From Alicyclobacillus fructus (lineage in GTDB: Bacteria; Bacillota; Bacilli; Alicyclobacillales; Alicyclobacillaceae): DNA of 64,000 bases. The notes beneath the pieces were generated by a model. The model was not told the DNA's origin, ran no database searches, and saw only the letters and a program-made list of their open reading frames with translations. The stretch covers positions 104,751 to 168,750 of the forward strand of contig NZ_JAFMTY010000002.1 in the NCBI RefSeq assembly GCF_017329605.1, given 5' to 3'. Positions within the stretch are counted from its first letter, which is position 1. Each line of letters starts with the position of its first letter. Positions 41,046 through 51,854 of the stretch are shown here, piece after piece. Made by a program: the position numbers and the translations under genes.

Positions 41046-42815
41046 TTGACTGGCGTGTACCGACGATTATCTCGCTTTTATCGGCCGTACCTGCCGCTGT
41101 TGTGGGTGAGCCTCGGCTTTCTCATTCTGACGGCCCTCCTGCAGCTCGCGTATCCGTATCTCTTGAAGGCCATCGTCAATCGGGTGATCCTCGGTCACCG
41201 GGACGACCTTTTGCTTCCGCTCTCCGGCGCGATTCTTTTGGCGTCCCTCGTGAAGGGCGCGTGTAACTTCACCCAGGCGTATCTCGCGCAGGTGTTCGGC
41301 GCGCGCACGGCCTTTGATCTCCGGAATGAGCTCTATCGAAAACTGAACCACCTCCCGTTTCGGTTCTACGACGAAATCCATACGGGTGACCTGATGTCAC
41401 GCCTCACGGCCGATCTCGACGCCTTCCGCATGTTCTTCGCGTTTGGCATCAACAACCTGTTGAACCTCTTTCTTACCATCGCGTTCAGCATTGGCATGAT
41501 GCTGACGCTCGACGTTCGGCTTGCGCTGTTCCTGTCCATCGTCATTCCTGTGCTCGCCGCGACGGCCATACGATTTGACAAGAAGATGGGCCCGGTCTTC
41601 ATGGCCATCCGTCAAACCCTCGGCCGATTGAACTCGGGCGTGCAAGAGAGCCTGATGGGCATTCGAACCGTGAAGTCGTTTACCCGCGAGGGGTACGAGA
41701 TCGATAAGTTTCGTCAGCGCAACCGTGCCTATTACGAAGCCAATATGCGGGCGACGCGGCTGTGGCGCGTATTCTTTCCCGTGATTGAACTGACCGGCAA
41801 TCTCGGCGTCGTGCTCATTCTCCTCCTCGGCGGTTGGCTCGTCATGGCGGGCCACATGAATCTCGGCGATCTCGTCGCGTTCCTTTCGCTCATCTGGTAC
41901 ATGATCTGGCCGATGTCGCAGCTGGGCTTCTTTCTGAACAACTGGACGCAGGCTACGGCTGCAGGGGCGCGCCTGCTCGAGATTCTCGAACAAGAGGACG
42001 ATCTCGACCGTTCCCGGGAAGAGGTGGACGGTCCCGTTCAGGGACTTGTCGAGTTCCGGGGCGTGAGCGTGAAGTTGGGCGGTGAATACGTGCTGCGCGA
42101 CATCACGTTCACGGCGCGTCCCGGGCAGACCATCGCCATTGTGGGCCTCACGGGCAGCGGCAAATCGACGCTCGTGTCGCTCATCCCGCGCTTTCGGGAC
42201 GTGGATGAGGGCGAGGTCCGCGTGGACGGCGTCGACGTGCGGGTCTGGAAACGGGAGTCGTTGCGGCGGCAAATCGGGTTTGTGTTTCAGGAACCCTTTC
42301 TTTTCTCCACGACGCTTTTCGCAAACTTGGCCTACGGGCGCCCGGACGCCGACATGGAGCAGGTACGCGAGGCAAGCGAAATTGCGGATGCCGCCGAGTT
42401 TATCGACCGGTTGCCTGACGGTTATCTGACGCTCGTGGGCGAGCGGGGACTCGGGCTGTCGGGCGGCCAGCGCCAGCGCGCTTCGATCGCTCGCGCGCTC
42501 GTGCCTGAACCGCGAATCCTTATTCTGGACGATGCGACGAGTGCCGTTGACATGGAGACCGAAGAAGTCATTCAACAGCGTCTCGCCTCCCGCGCCGGAC
42601 GCGCGACCACATTCCTCATCGCGCAGCGTCTGAACGCGGTCAAGGACGCGGACGAGATCCTGGTGCTCGACGGCGGACGGATCGTCGAGAGAGGCCGGCA
42701 CCAGGAACTGCTCCGCCTCGGCGGCCTGTACCGCCAGATCTACGACATGCAGTTCCGCGATCTCGAGGCGTTGCGCCAGATCGCGAATCCTTGCATGGCA
42801 GAAGGGGAGCGTTGA
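41046..42815 (+). CDS. ABC exporter subunit with degenerate ATP site
   Basis: A 589-residue half-exporter with six membrane spans (residues ~10-300) then an ATPase domain. Walker A GLTGSGKST and signature LSGGQRQR are normal, but Walker B ends ILILDDATSAVD, with Asp in place of the catalytic Glu. That is the mark of the degenerate partner in heterodimeric exporters such as TM287/288. Start TTG 41046 (GGGGAGAG upstream) is favoured; GTG 41055 is possible. It lies one base before the next half-exporter gene, so the two make one complex for efflux of drugs or lipids; the substrate is unknown. Confidence 0.88.
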   Translation: MTGVYRRLSRFYRPYLPLLWVSLGFLILTALLQLAYPYLLKAIVNRVILGHRDDLLLPLSGAILLASLVKGACNFTQAYLAQVFGARTAFDLRNELYRKLNHLPFRFYDEIHTGDLMSRLTADLDAFRMFFAFGINNLLNLFLTIAFSIGMMLTLDVRLALFLSIVIPVLAATAIRFDKKMGPVFMAIRQTLGRLNSGVQESLMGIRTVKSFTREGYEIDKFRQRNRAYYEANMRATRLWRVFFPVIELTGNLGVVLILLLGGWLVMAGHMNLGDLVAFLSLIWYMIWPMSQLGFFLNNWTQATAAGARLLEILEQEDDLDRSREEVDGPVQGLVEFRGVSVKLGGEYVLRDITFTARPGQTIAIVGLTGSGKSTLVSLIPRFRDVDEGEVRVDGVDVRVWKRESLRRQIGFVFQEPFLFSTTLFANLAYGRPDADMEQVREASEIADAAEFIDRLPDGYLTLVGERGLGLSGGQRQRASIARALVPEPRILILDDATSAVDMETEEVIQQRLASRAGRATTFLIAQRLNAVKDADEILVLDGGRIVERGRHQELLRLGGLYRQIYDMQFRDLEALRQIANPCMAEGER

Positions 42816-42816
42816 G

Positions 42817-44646
42817 ATGGCGAAGCCACAGATGGTACAGCGCGACGGCGAGGCGCTTCTGCGCGCGCCGTTTATCTATCGCGACGACGAAGCGCTGGAG
42901 AAGAAACTGCAGCTTTCGCTGATCTTACGGCTCGCATCGTACATGCGGCCTTATCCGAAGCTGATTGCGTTTGCGCTCCTCGCGACGGGCGGCAATCTCG
43001 TCGTGACGCTTCTGGCGCCGTATCTCGTGGGCCAGGCGGTGGACGCGCTCGTCGGCGGCCGCCATCCGCACGCGCTCGTTGCGTACGCGGCGACGCTCGT
43101 CGCGCTGTATCTCGTCAACTTTGCCGCGTCGTACTGCCGGATCGATCTCACCAATCGCCTGGGGCAACGCGTCATTCAGCGCCTGCGCGACGAGCTGTTC
43201 GTCCACGTGCAGGGTCTTTCCTCGGACTTCTTCGATGCGCGCCCGGCAGGCTCCATCCTGGTCCGCATCCTGAACGACGTGAATTCGCTTCAGGACCTGT
43301 TTACCAACGGCGTCATCAACTCCATTACGAACGTCTTCACCCTTCTGGGAATCATCGCCATCATGTTCTCGCTCAACTGGCAGCTCGCCACGGTGGCGCT
43401 GGTTGTCGTGCCGTTCATGTTCCTTCTGTCGATCCGTCTGACGGTTCAAATTCGCCGCGCCTGGCAGCAGGTTCGGCTGCGTTTGAGCCGGCTGAACGCG
43501 CATCTCGCCGAGGCCATCCAGGGCATGCGAGTCACGGAGGCCTACGTGCGCGCCGACGAGAACCAGCGATTTTTCGAAGACATGAACCGGGACTACATGC
43601 AGACGTTCCTGCGGGCGCAGCGATTCAGCATCCCGTTTGGCCCGCTGGTGGATCTCACCGGCGCTTTCGGCACGGCGCTTCTCTTCTGGTACGGCGTCCA
43701 CCTCGTCCATACGGGCGCGGTAACCGTGGGGCTCCTCGTCGCGTTCGCCAATTACCTGGGTAGCTTCTGGACGCCCATCAGCCAACTCGGCCAGCTCTAC
43801 AACCAGGTGCTCGTCGCCATGGCGTCTTCCGAGCGGATCTTCCAATATCTCGACACTCGGCCGACGGTATCGGACCGCGGCGTCGTTCGGGAACTGCCGC
43901 CCGTCCGCGGGCACGTGGAATTCTGCCACGTCACCTTCGCGTATCAGCCGTCCCGCCCCGCGATTCAGGACGTGTCGTTCGTCGCGCGCCCGGGCGAGAC
44001 CATTGCGCTCGTGGGTCACACCGGCGCGGGGAAGTCGACGGTCGTGAACTTGCTTGCTCGGTTTTACGATCCGACATCGGGCGAGATTCGGATCGATGGT
44101 TATGATCTGCGGACGGTGTCGCTGGACAGCCTGCGCCGTCAGATGGGCATGGTCCTGCAAGAGACCTTCCTCTTCTCCGGGACGCTCATGGACAACATCC
44201 GCTACGGCCGGCCGAATGCGACGGATGACGAGGTCATCGCCGCCGCCAAGGCCGTGTATGCGGACGAGTTCATCCGCCGTCTCCCGGATGGCTATTTCAC
44301 CGAGGTTCAGGAGAGGGGGACCCGGCTGTCTCAGGGCCAGCGGCAACTCATCTCGTTTGCGCGGGCCATTCTCGCGGATCCCAAGATCCTGATTCTCGAC
44401 GAGGCCACGGCGAGCATCGACACCCACACGGAACACCTGATCCAGCAGGCGCTCAAAGTGCTCCTCGAGGGACGGACTTCGTTCGTGGTGGCGCACCGTC
44501 TGTCCACCATCCGTGAGGCGGATCAGATCCTTGTCTTTGACGGCGGTCGCATCGTCGAACGGGGCCGGCACGACGAGCTCATGCGGAGACAGGGCGCCTA
44601 TTATCAGCTCGTTCAAGCCCAGTACCGGAGCATGATGGACCTGTGA
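42817..44646 (+). CDS. ABC exporter subunit with canonical ATP site
   Basis: A 609-residue half-exporter. Six spans run through residues ~45-330, then Walker A GHTGAGKST, signature LSQGQRQL and a canonical Walker B ILILDEATASID with catalytic Glu. The signature Gln (LSQGQ) in place of LSGGQ is common in these partners. The N-terminal ~30 residues before TM1 are longer than in the first subunit. It follows that gene by one base and together they should form a heterodimeric exporter with asymmetric ATP hydrolysis. Confidence 0.9.
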   Translation: MAKPQMVQRDGEALLRAPFIYRDDEALEKKLQLSLILRLASYMRPYPKLIAFALLATGGNLVVTLLAPYLVGQAVDALVGGRHPHALVAYAATLVALYLVNFAASYCRIDLTNRLGQRVIQRLRDELFVHVQGLSSDFFDARPAGSILVRILNDVNSLQDLFTNGVINSITNVFTLLGIIAIMFSLNWQLATVALVVVPFMFLLSIRLTVQIRRAWQQVRLRLSRLNAHLAEAIQGMRVTEAYVRADENQRFFEDMNRDYMQTFLRAQRFSIPFGPLVDLTGAFGTALLFWYGVHLVHTGAVTVGLLVAFANYLGSFWTPISQLGQLYNQVLVAMASSERIFQYLDTRPTVSDRGVVRELPPVRGHVEFCHVTFAYQPSRPAIQDVSFVARPGETIALVGHTGAGKSTVVNLLARFYDPTSGEIRIDGYDLRTVSLDSLRRQMGMVLQETFLFSGTLMDNIRYGRPNATDDEVIAAAKAVYADEFIRRLPDGYFTEVQERGTRLSQGQRQLISFARAILADPKILILDEATASIDTHTEHLIQQALKVLLEGRTSFVVAHRLSTIREADQILVFDGGRIVERGRHDELMRRQGAYYQLVQAQYRSMMDL

Positions 44647-44757
44647 GTTGCCGGCGCAATCGGTCTGAGTGGCATGCGCCCGTGCCGGACGGTGGACCGC
44701 TCGAGTCCGTTCATGCGACGCGCGATGTCGTGCCGGAGAAACATGCCGATCGTTGCT

Positions 44758-44816
44758 TTTCTTTGAGCGAATGAAGATTGTATACTGTCGTTGGCCCGGC
44801 GAGACTCGGCCGGGCC
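44758..44816 (+). promoter_or_regulatory. coaA promoter followed by a 5'-leader hairpin
   Basis: TTTCTT (44758-44763), 17-bp spacer and TATACT (44781-44786) form a reasonable promoter. Transcription would begin near 44793, exactly where a perfect 8-bp GC stem starts (44793-44800 with 44809-44816, 8-nt loop), followed by TTGTG. The hairpin lies 56 nt before the coaA start, so it could stabilise the mRNA or act in regulation. Confidence 0.5.
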
Positions 44817-44871
44817 TTGTGCGTTCATCACGGATTCATCCATCCGCTTTGAGACAGATTGCGGGGGGCGA

Positions 44872-45834
44872 ATGATGCAGAACCAGGCACGGGCCAGCGA
44901 GCGCTGGTCTCCCTTTTTGACGCTGTCGCGCGAGGAGTGGAGCCGGCTGAGGGACTCCACGCCGCTTCTTCTCTCCGAGGACGATCTCGCCCAGCTTCAC
45001 GGCCTGAATGAACGTGTATCGCTGGATGAGGTCGAGGAGGTCTACTTGCCGCTCTCTCGGCTTCTCAACTTGTACGTCGCGGCGACCCAAAGCTTGTATG
45101 AGGCCACGCACGAGTTCCTCGGCCACCAGTCGCGAAAGGTGCCGTACATCATCGGTATCGCGGGCAGCGTGGCTGTGGGCAAAAGCACCACCGCGCGCAT
45201 CATCCAGGCACTTCTGTCGCGCTGGCCAAATCATCCCAAGGTCGATCTCGTCACCACCGACGGCTTCCTTTACCCGAACGCGGAACTCGAGCGTCGCGGC
45301 CTGATGCAAAGAAAGGGTTTTCCCGAGAGCTACGACACTCGTCGACTGATTCGGTTTCTCGCCGACATCAAATCGGGCAAGCCGCGCGTCGAAGCGCCGG
45401 TGTACTCCCACATCGAGTACGACATTGTGCGTGGCGAGCGGATCGTCGTGGAACAGCCCGACATTCTGATCCTGGAGGGTCTGAACGTCTTGCAGACGCG
45501 AATGTCGACCAGCGGGCGCCCGATGACCATTTTTGTCTCGGATTTCTTCGACTTCTCCATCTACGTCGATGCTCCGGAGGATCTCATCCGGGGTTGGTAT
45601 ATCGATCGGTTTCTGAAGCTCCGGGAGACGGCTTTTCGCGATCCGAAATCGTACTTCCGCCGTTACGCCGATCTGTCGGACGAAGAAGCCATTGAGACCG
45701 CGACGCGCATCTGGGAGGAAATTAACGCGAAGAACTTGCGAGAAAACATCGCGCCCACGAAGTCGCGCGCAGATCTCATTTTGTCCAAGGGTGCTCAGCA
45801 CCGCGTACAAGAGGTGCATTTGCGCAAGATATGA
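44872..45834 (+). CDS. coaA: Pantothenate kinase type I
   Basis: A 320-residue CoaA that phosphorylates pantothenate in the first committed step of coenzyme A synthesis. Walker [13 protein letters not shown] lies at residues 95-106. Further family marks are [43 protein letters not shown] and [10 protein letters not shown]. Length is typical (~310-320). Two adjacent ATGs (44872, 44875) follow GGGGGGCG; either is possible. It is a separate unit from the upstream exporter. Type I is feedback-inhibited by CoA as a family property. Confidence 0.95.
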   Translation: MMQNQARASERWSPFLTLSREEWSRLRDSTPLLLSEDDLAQLHGLNERVSLDEVEEVYLPLSRLLNLYVAATQSLYEATHEFLGHQSRKVPYIIGIAGSVAVGKSTTARIIQALLSRWPNHPKVDLVTTDGFLYPNAELERRGLMQRKGFPESYDTRRLIRFLADIKSGKPRVEAPVYSHIEYDIVRGERIVVEQPDILILEGLNVLQTRMSTSGRPMTIFVSDFFDFSIYVDAPEDLIRGWYIDRFLKLRETAFRDPKSYFRRYADLSDEEAIETATRIWEEINAKNLRENIAPTKSRADLILSKGAQHRVQEVHLRKI

Positions 45835-45848
45835 AGGGGCCTCGCGCA

Positions 45849-45877
45849 TTGCGCGTCTCTCGCAAACGCGCTACACT
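45849..45877 (+). promoter_or_regulatory. Promoter of the cggR-gap operon
   Basis: TTGCGC (45849-45854), 17-bp spacer, TACACT (45872-45877). Spacing is ideal for SigA, and the predicted start falls just before the operator repeats at 45886. Confidence 0.6.
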
Positions 45878-45885
45878 GAAGGAGA

Positions 45886-45922
45886 TGGGACGATAAGAGT
45901 ATCCTACGGGACGAAAAATGTC
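45886..45922 (+). promoter_or_regulatory. CggR operator-like repeats
   Basis: CGGGAC-N6-TGTC at 45907-45922 matches the B. subtilis CggR half-operator. A second copy beginning TGGGAC lies 21 bp upstream (45886), close to the 20-bp repeat spacing known in Bacillus. Placement downstream of the predicted start site fits the road-block repression described for CggR, relieved by fructose-1,6-bisphosphate. Confidence 0.6.
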
Positions 45923-45997
45923 CCTTTCGTCCGGAAGGATGCTCCCCGAAGATAGGCGTTGTCGCGACACGACCATCGACGACCGAGGAGAAGTGGC

Positions 45998-48053
<2,056 letters not shown>

Positions 48054-48068
48054 ACGCTGCGAGGCGGG

Positions 48069-48117
48069 AGCCCGTGCTGGCGGTGCCTGACGGCACTGGC
48101 GGCGCGGGCTCTTTCCT
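48069..48117 (+). terminator. Hairpin terminator after gap
   Basis: Outer stem 48069-48077 with 48102-48110 (9 pairs, one G-T wobble), with an inner GTGCC/GGCAC pairing, followed by CTTTCCTTG. A likely end of the cggR-gap transcript. Confidence 0.6.
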
Positions 48118-48221
48118 TGCGCTCGCCCTTCTTGACGACATCTGAGGCGGGAGGGATTCCGAGGTGCCTGACCGAACTTGATATCGAGGATGACGGTGGT
48201 TCGGGATGGGAGGCGCCGAGG

Positions 48222-49423
48222 ATGGAGCACGAGGTGAGCCTCGAAGATCGCCTGTGGATGGTCGGCAAGATGTTTGCGATGGTCGAGCGATATTTCGCCC
48301 ACTGGGAGGATTCCCGCATACGGCCCGATGCGTGGGACGATTGCTATACGGCGTGCCTCGCGGAGGCCGTACGGTCCTCCACACGCCGGGAGTTTGAGCG
48401 GATGATGCAGCGGCTGGTCGCGCAGCTGGGCAATCGCCACACCTGGTTCCGGGATACGTCGAATCTCCGCGGGGACTTGGGTCTGCGCCTGCGCAGGCTT
48501 GACGGTAGCTGGTACGTCGTCCGAAGCGCGCACGCAGAGCTGCGGCCGGGGACGGCCGTCGTCACGTTGAATGGGCGGACGCCGGAAGACTGGATGGAAG
48601 AAGCGAGTCCCTATCTGAGGAGTCGGGACGAGCGCCTGCGCGAAGAGGAGTGGCAGCGGGTCATTGCAGCCCTGGTGGACGACGACCTCTGGATCCTCGA
48701 ATTCGACGACGGCCTGCGCAGGCGGACCGTCACGATCCGTCGAACGCTCCCTGATTCGCGCAAGGAAAGGCCGGAAGGGCGTTGGCTCGTGCCGGATCGC
48801 GTCGCATATCTTCGGGTGCCAAGCTTTGCGGATCCCGCATACGAAGAGGTGCCGTGGCGTGGTTGACGCGTGTGTCGAACGCAGACGCCCTCGTGGTGGA
48901 CGTCCGCGGCAACACGGGAGGAACGACGCCCACAAAGCTTATTCGGGCCGTGATGGAAAGATTCTGGCCCTGGTGGACGGAGTTTGCCGCCGATGTCGGC
49001 TTTCTGTGGCTCAGATCAGCGGGAGAGGGGGAGTTCTCCATCCGACCGGACGGCAGCGGTGCCATATGGCGACCGCCGTATGAGCAACCGGAGGAACCCG
49101 TGTTTCGAGGGCGATTGGCCGTTCTGGTGGATCGCGCCACTGGGTCTGCGGCTGAGGACTTCGCGATGCCTCTCCTCGTGACGAAACGAGCCATCTTGAT
49201 CGGTGAGAAGACGTCCGGGTCGACCGGTCAACCTGTCATCTGTCAGCGCGCCGGGTTCAGCATGGGCGTCGGCGCCATTCGCGCATCGCTTCCAGACGGA
49301 CGTGCGTTCGAAAACGTAGGTCTCCGGCCCGATGTGTCTGTGGACATGTCGCCCGAGGACCTATCTTCAGGGCGCGATCCGGCATTGGCGCTGGCCCTCG
49401 AACTTCTCGCAAGCGACGGTTGA
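48222..49423 (+). pseudogene. S41-family peptidase, frameshifted
   Basis: Two overlapping frames together encode one C-terminal-processing-like peptidase. The first (to TGA 48864-48866) gives a helical cap (LEDRLWMVGKMFAMVERYF), a PDZ-like middle and the start of the catalytic fold (VAYLRVPSFADPAYEE). The second frame continues AVAWLTRVSNADALVVDVRGN, then RGRLAVLVDRATGSAAEDFA with the nucleophile Ser, and IGEKTSGSTGQP. A one-base loss near 48846-48851 explains the break; repaired length would be ~400. ATG 48222 is the likely start. Either a sequencing error or recent inactivation. Confidence 0.8.
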
Positions 49424-49446
49424 GTATCTGAGTGAGGGGGACGACG

Positions 49447-50211
49447 TTGAGGTTTGTATCGTGGAACGTCAATGGGCTTCGCGCCTGCGTGAACAAAGGC
49501 GCGTTTTTGCCGTACTTTGAATCCGCCGACGCGGACGTGTTTTGCGTTCAGGAAACCAAGCTGCAGGCGGGTCAGATCGAGCTGCCAATCGGCGATCCTT
49601 ACCAGACGTTCTGGAATGATGCCGAGCGCAAGGGGTATTCAGGTACGGCTGTGTTTACGCGCATTCCTCCCATGGATGTTCGGTACGGGTTCGGCGACGG
49701 GATCGACCCTGAAGGCCGGATGATCACGCTGGAATATCCGTCGTTCTTTCTTGTGACGGTCTACACACCCAACGCCAGGCGAGACCTTTCTCGCCTGCCC
49801 TATCGGCTTGAATGGGAGGACCGGTTTCGGTCTTATCTGTCTGCCCTGGACCGGGAGAAGCCGGTCATTGTGTGCGGGGATCTGAATGTGGCCCATCAGG
49901 AGATCGATATTAAAAACGCCAAATCGAACAGGGGAAACTCGGGCTTCACGGACGAGGAGCGCGAGAAGATGACCAAGCTTCTCGAAGCGGGCTTCGTGGA
50001 CACCTTCCGCGCGCTGCATCCGGACGTGACGGACAAATATACGTGGTGGTCCCAGATGCCAGGCGTGAGAGAGCGGAATATCGGGTGGCGGATCGATTAC
50101 TTCCTCGTGAGCGAGCGCCTGAGGGATCGAGTGTTGGAGGCGCGGATCGACGACCACGTGTTGGGCAGCGACCATTGTCCGGTGGTGTTGGAGATCGATA
50201 TGGACGTATGA
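49447..50211 (+). CDS. exoA: Exodeoxyribonuclease III / AP endonuclease
   Basis: A 254-residue EEP-fold DNA repair enzyme cutting at abasic sites. Motifs: FVSWNVNGLRACV at the N-terminus, FCVQETKLQ (metal Glu), YTPNARRDLSRLPYRLEWE, CGDLNVAHQEIDI, and GSDHCPVVLEI with catalytic Asp-His. This matches B. subtilis ExoA. TTG 49447 with GAGGGGGAC upstream is used because MRFVSWN starts the conserved fold directly. It lies 23 bp after the broken peptidase. Confidence 0.95.
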   Translation: MRFVSWNVNGLRACVNKGAFLPYFESADADVFCVQETKLQAGQIELPIGDPYQTFWNDAERKGYSGTAVFTRIPPMDVRYGFGDGIDPEGRMITLEYPSFFLVTVYTPNARRDLSRLPYRLEWEDRFRSYLSALDREKPVIVCGDLNVAHQEIDIKNAKSNRGNSGFTDEEREKMTKLLEAGFVDTFRALHPDVTDKYTWWSQMPGVRERNIGWRIDYFLVSERLRDRVLEARIDDHVLGSDHCPVVLEIDMDV

Positions 50212-50488
50212 GGGCGGCTGTGCGGTAAGGAGAAATATCGCGCGGTGCCGGTATCAAGCCCGGACCGCGCAAGATGGTCCGTGGAACGCGATCATCAAGC
50301 GTTTTCTTGTACGCTTAGCCCCCAGGCACCCTGGGTCTGGCTTCGTTTTCCATACAGGCCCAGCTTTGGGGAGCATCACGCGGGCAGTGAGACGGGCGCA
50401 CATCCCTAGTGCCCGTCACGCGCATGAAAGGTCGCGCTTCGCCGTTCCACTGCTCCGCGCGAAGCATCCCGAGCGAGGTCAAGCCGAG
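50212..50488. other. Convergent intergenic region with several hairpins
   Basis: A 277-bp gap between the ends of exoA and purA. It holds hairpins near 50239-50269 (CGCGCGGT pairing with ACCGCGC), CCCAG-GCAC-type CCTGGG arms near 50330-50345, and GACGGGC/GCCCGTC arms (50391-50417). None has a clean T-run. I checked for a tRNA and saw no cloverleaf. The hairpins probably serve transcript ends of both genes. Confidence 0.4.
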
Positions 50489-51748
50489 TTACTCGCGCAC
50501 AATCGTCTGTTCGCGGCTCGGTCCGACGCTCACGTACCGGATGGGCACGCCGACCTGCTCCTCGATGAAGGTCACGTACCGCTTTGCCGCCTCAGGAAGT
50601 TCCGCGAATGTGCGGCACTCGCCGATGTCCTCCTGCCAGCCTGGAAGCGACTGATACACCGGCTTCACTCGCTCCATGTCGTAGGCCGCGGGGGGCCACT
50701 CGAGCCGATCGCCGTCAAGCTCATACGCGATCGCGACCTGAATTTCGTCGAGGCCGGACAGCACATCCAGCTTCATGAGCGCGAGTTCGGTGTACCCATT
50801 GATCCAGGCGCCGTAGCGCAGCGCGGGTAGGTCAAGCCAGCCACAACCGCGCGGCCGTCCGGTGGTTGCACCGTATTCATAACCGCGATCGCGCAAGAAG
50901 GCGCCAAACTCGTCGTGCAGCTCCGTGGGGAACGGCCCCTCGCCCACGGCCGTGGTGTACGCCTTCGTGATGCCCGTGATGCGCTGAATTTTGGTGGGCG
51001 GCACGCCGGCTCCGCTGCACACGGCCCCCGCGATGGGGTTGGACGACGTCACGAACGGGTACACGCCCCAGTCGAGATCGCGCATGATGCCGAGCTGGCC
51101 CTCGAACAGGACGTGTTGATCGGTCAGCGATGCCTCGTACAAGAGCGGGGTGGTGTCCGCGATGTAAGGGAGAAGTTTGTCGCGAGCCGCGGCGATGGGC
51201 TCCCACACCTCTTCCCACGTGCCGTAACGGTCGAGACCAGGCAGACGGCGGCACTTCGCTTCGAACGCCGAGCGCACGCGCTCCTTGAGGCGCGCGAGAT
51301 CGCGCAGCTCGCCCATCTGGATGCCGAATCGCCCCACCTTGTCCTGATACGCGGGGCCAATGCCCTGCAACGTCGTGCCGACCTTTTTCGATCTCGCCTC
51401 TTCTTCCCACATGTCCTGCCAGATGTGATACGGAAGCACCATGTGCGCGCGATCCGAGATGACAATCCGGCGGACGTCGATCCCGGCGCTCGCCAGGGAG
51501 TCGAGCTCCTCCACGAGTTTCGGCGGATTCACGACGACGCCCGCCCCGAGCACGCAGAGCGTGTGGGGGTGAAAAATCCCTGAGGGGACCAGGTGGAGCG
51601 CAAATTTCCCGTACGCATTGACGATGGTGTGGCCCGCGTTGCCACCGCCCTGATACCGGACGACGACGTCCGCCTGCTCCGCCAAGTAATCCACCATCTT
51701 ACCCTTGCCTTCATCGCCATACTGAGCGCCCACGACAGCGTGAAACAT
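50489..51748 (-). CDS. purA: Adenylosuccinate synthetase
   Basis: A 419-residue GTP-dependent ligase joining IMP and aspartate on the way to AMP. Signatures: AVVGAQYGDEGKGKMVDYL (residues ~4-22), GGGNAGHTI, GTTLQGIGPAYQDKVGR, LFEGQLGIMRDLDWGVYPFVT, and TTGRPRGCGWLD. ATG 51748, preceded by GTGAGGAGGGA, is chosen. A much longer in-frame extension to 51883 would read through the palindromic operator and divergent promoter, so it is not real. It is divergent from a LysR gene. Confidence 0.95.
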   Translation of the reverse strand: MFHAVVGAQYGDEGKGKMVDYLAEQADVVVRYQGGGNAGHTIVNAYGKFALHLVPSGIFHPHTLCVLGAGVVVNPPKLVEELDSLASAGIDVRRIVISDRAHMVLPYHIWQDMWEEEARSKKVGTTLQGIGPAYQDKVGRFGIQMGELRDLARLKERVRSAFEAKCRRLPGLDRYGTWEEVWEPIAAARDKLLPYIADTTPLLYEASLTDQHVLFEGQLGIMRDLDWGVYPFVTSSNPIAGAVCSGAGVPPTKIQRITGITKAYTTAVGEGPFPTELHDEFGAFLRDRGYEYGATTGRPRGCGWLDLPALRYGAWINGYTELALMKLDVLSGLDEIQVAIAYELDGDRLEWPPAAYDMERVKPVYQSLPGWQEDIGECRTFAELPEAAKRYVTFIEEQVGVPIRYVSVGPSREQTIVRE

Positions 51749-51808
51749 CGCGCGTTCCCTCCTCACGCACAACTCCAGTGTACGCCGCGCCTTTCCATGT
51801 GTAAAATG

Positions 51809-51824
51809 AATGATACGTATCATT
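51809..51824. promoter_or_regulatory. Perfect 16-bp palindrome between purA and lysR
   Basis: AATGATACGTATCATT is a perfect palindrome; outer AATGA/TTCATT arms extend it imperfectly from about 51805 to 51830. It lies 61 bp from the purA start and 31 bp from the LysR start. The AT-rich T-N11-A form suits a LysR-type operator. Confidence 0.55.
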
Positions 51825-51854
51825 TTCATTCTTAACCTGCATGGAGTGATCGCG

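Noticed and set aside
41397..44616. Long minus-strand frames opposite both ABC exporter genes
   Set aside because: Shadows of unmistakable ABC transporter sequences.
50212..50488. tRNA or riboswitch in the exoA-purA gap
   Set aside because: Several hairpins, but no cloverleaf, T-loop or known riboswitch core; both genes end here, so leader elements are not expected.
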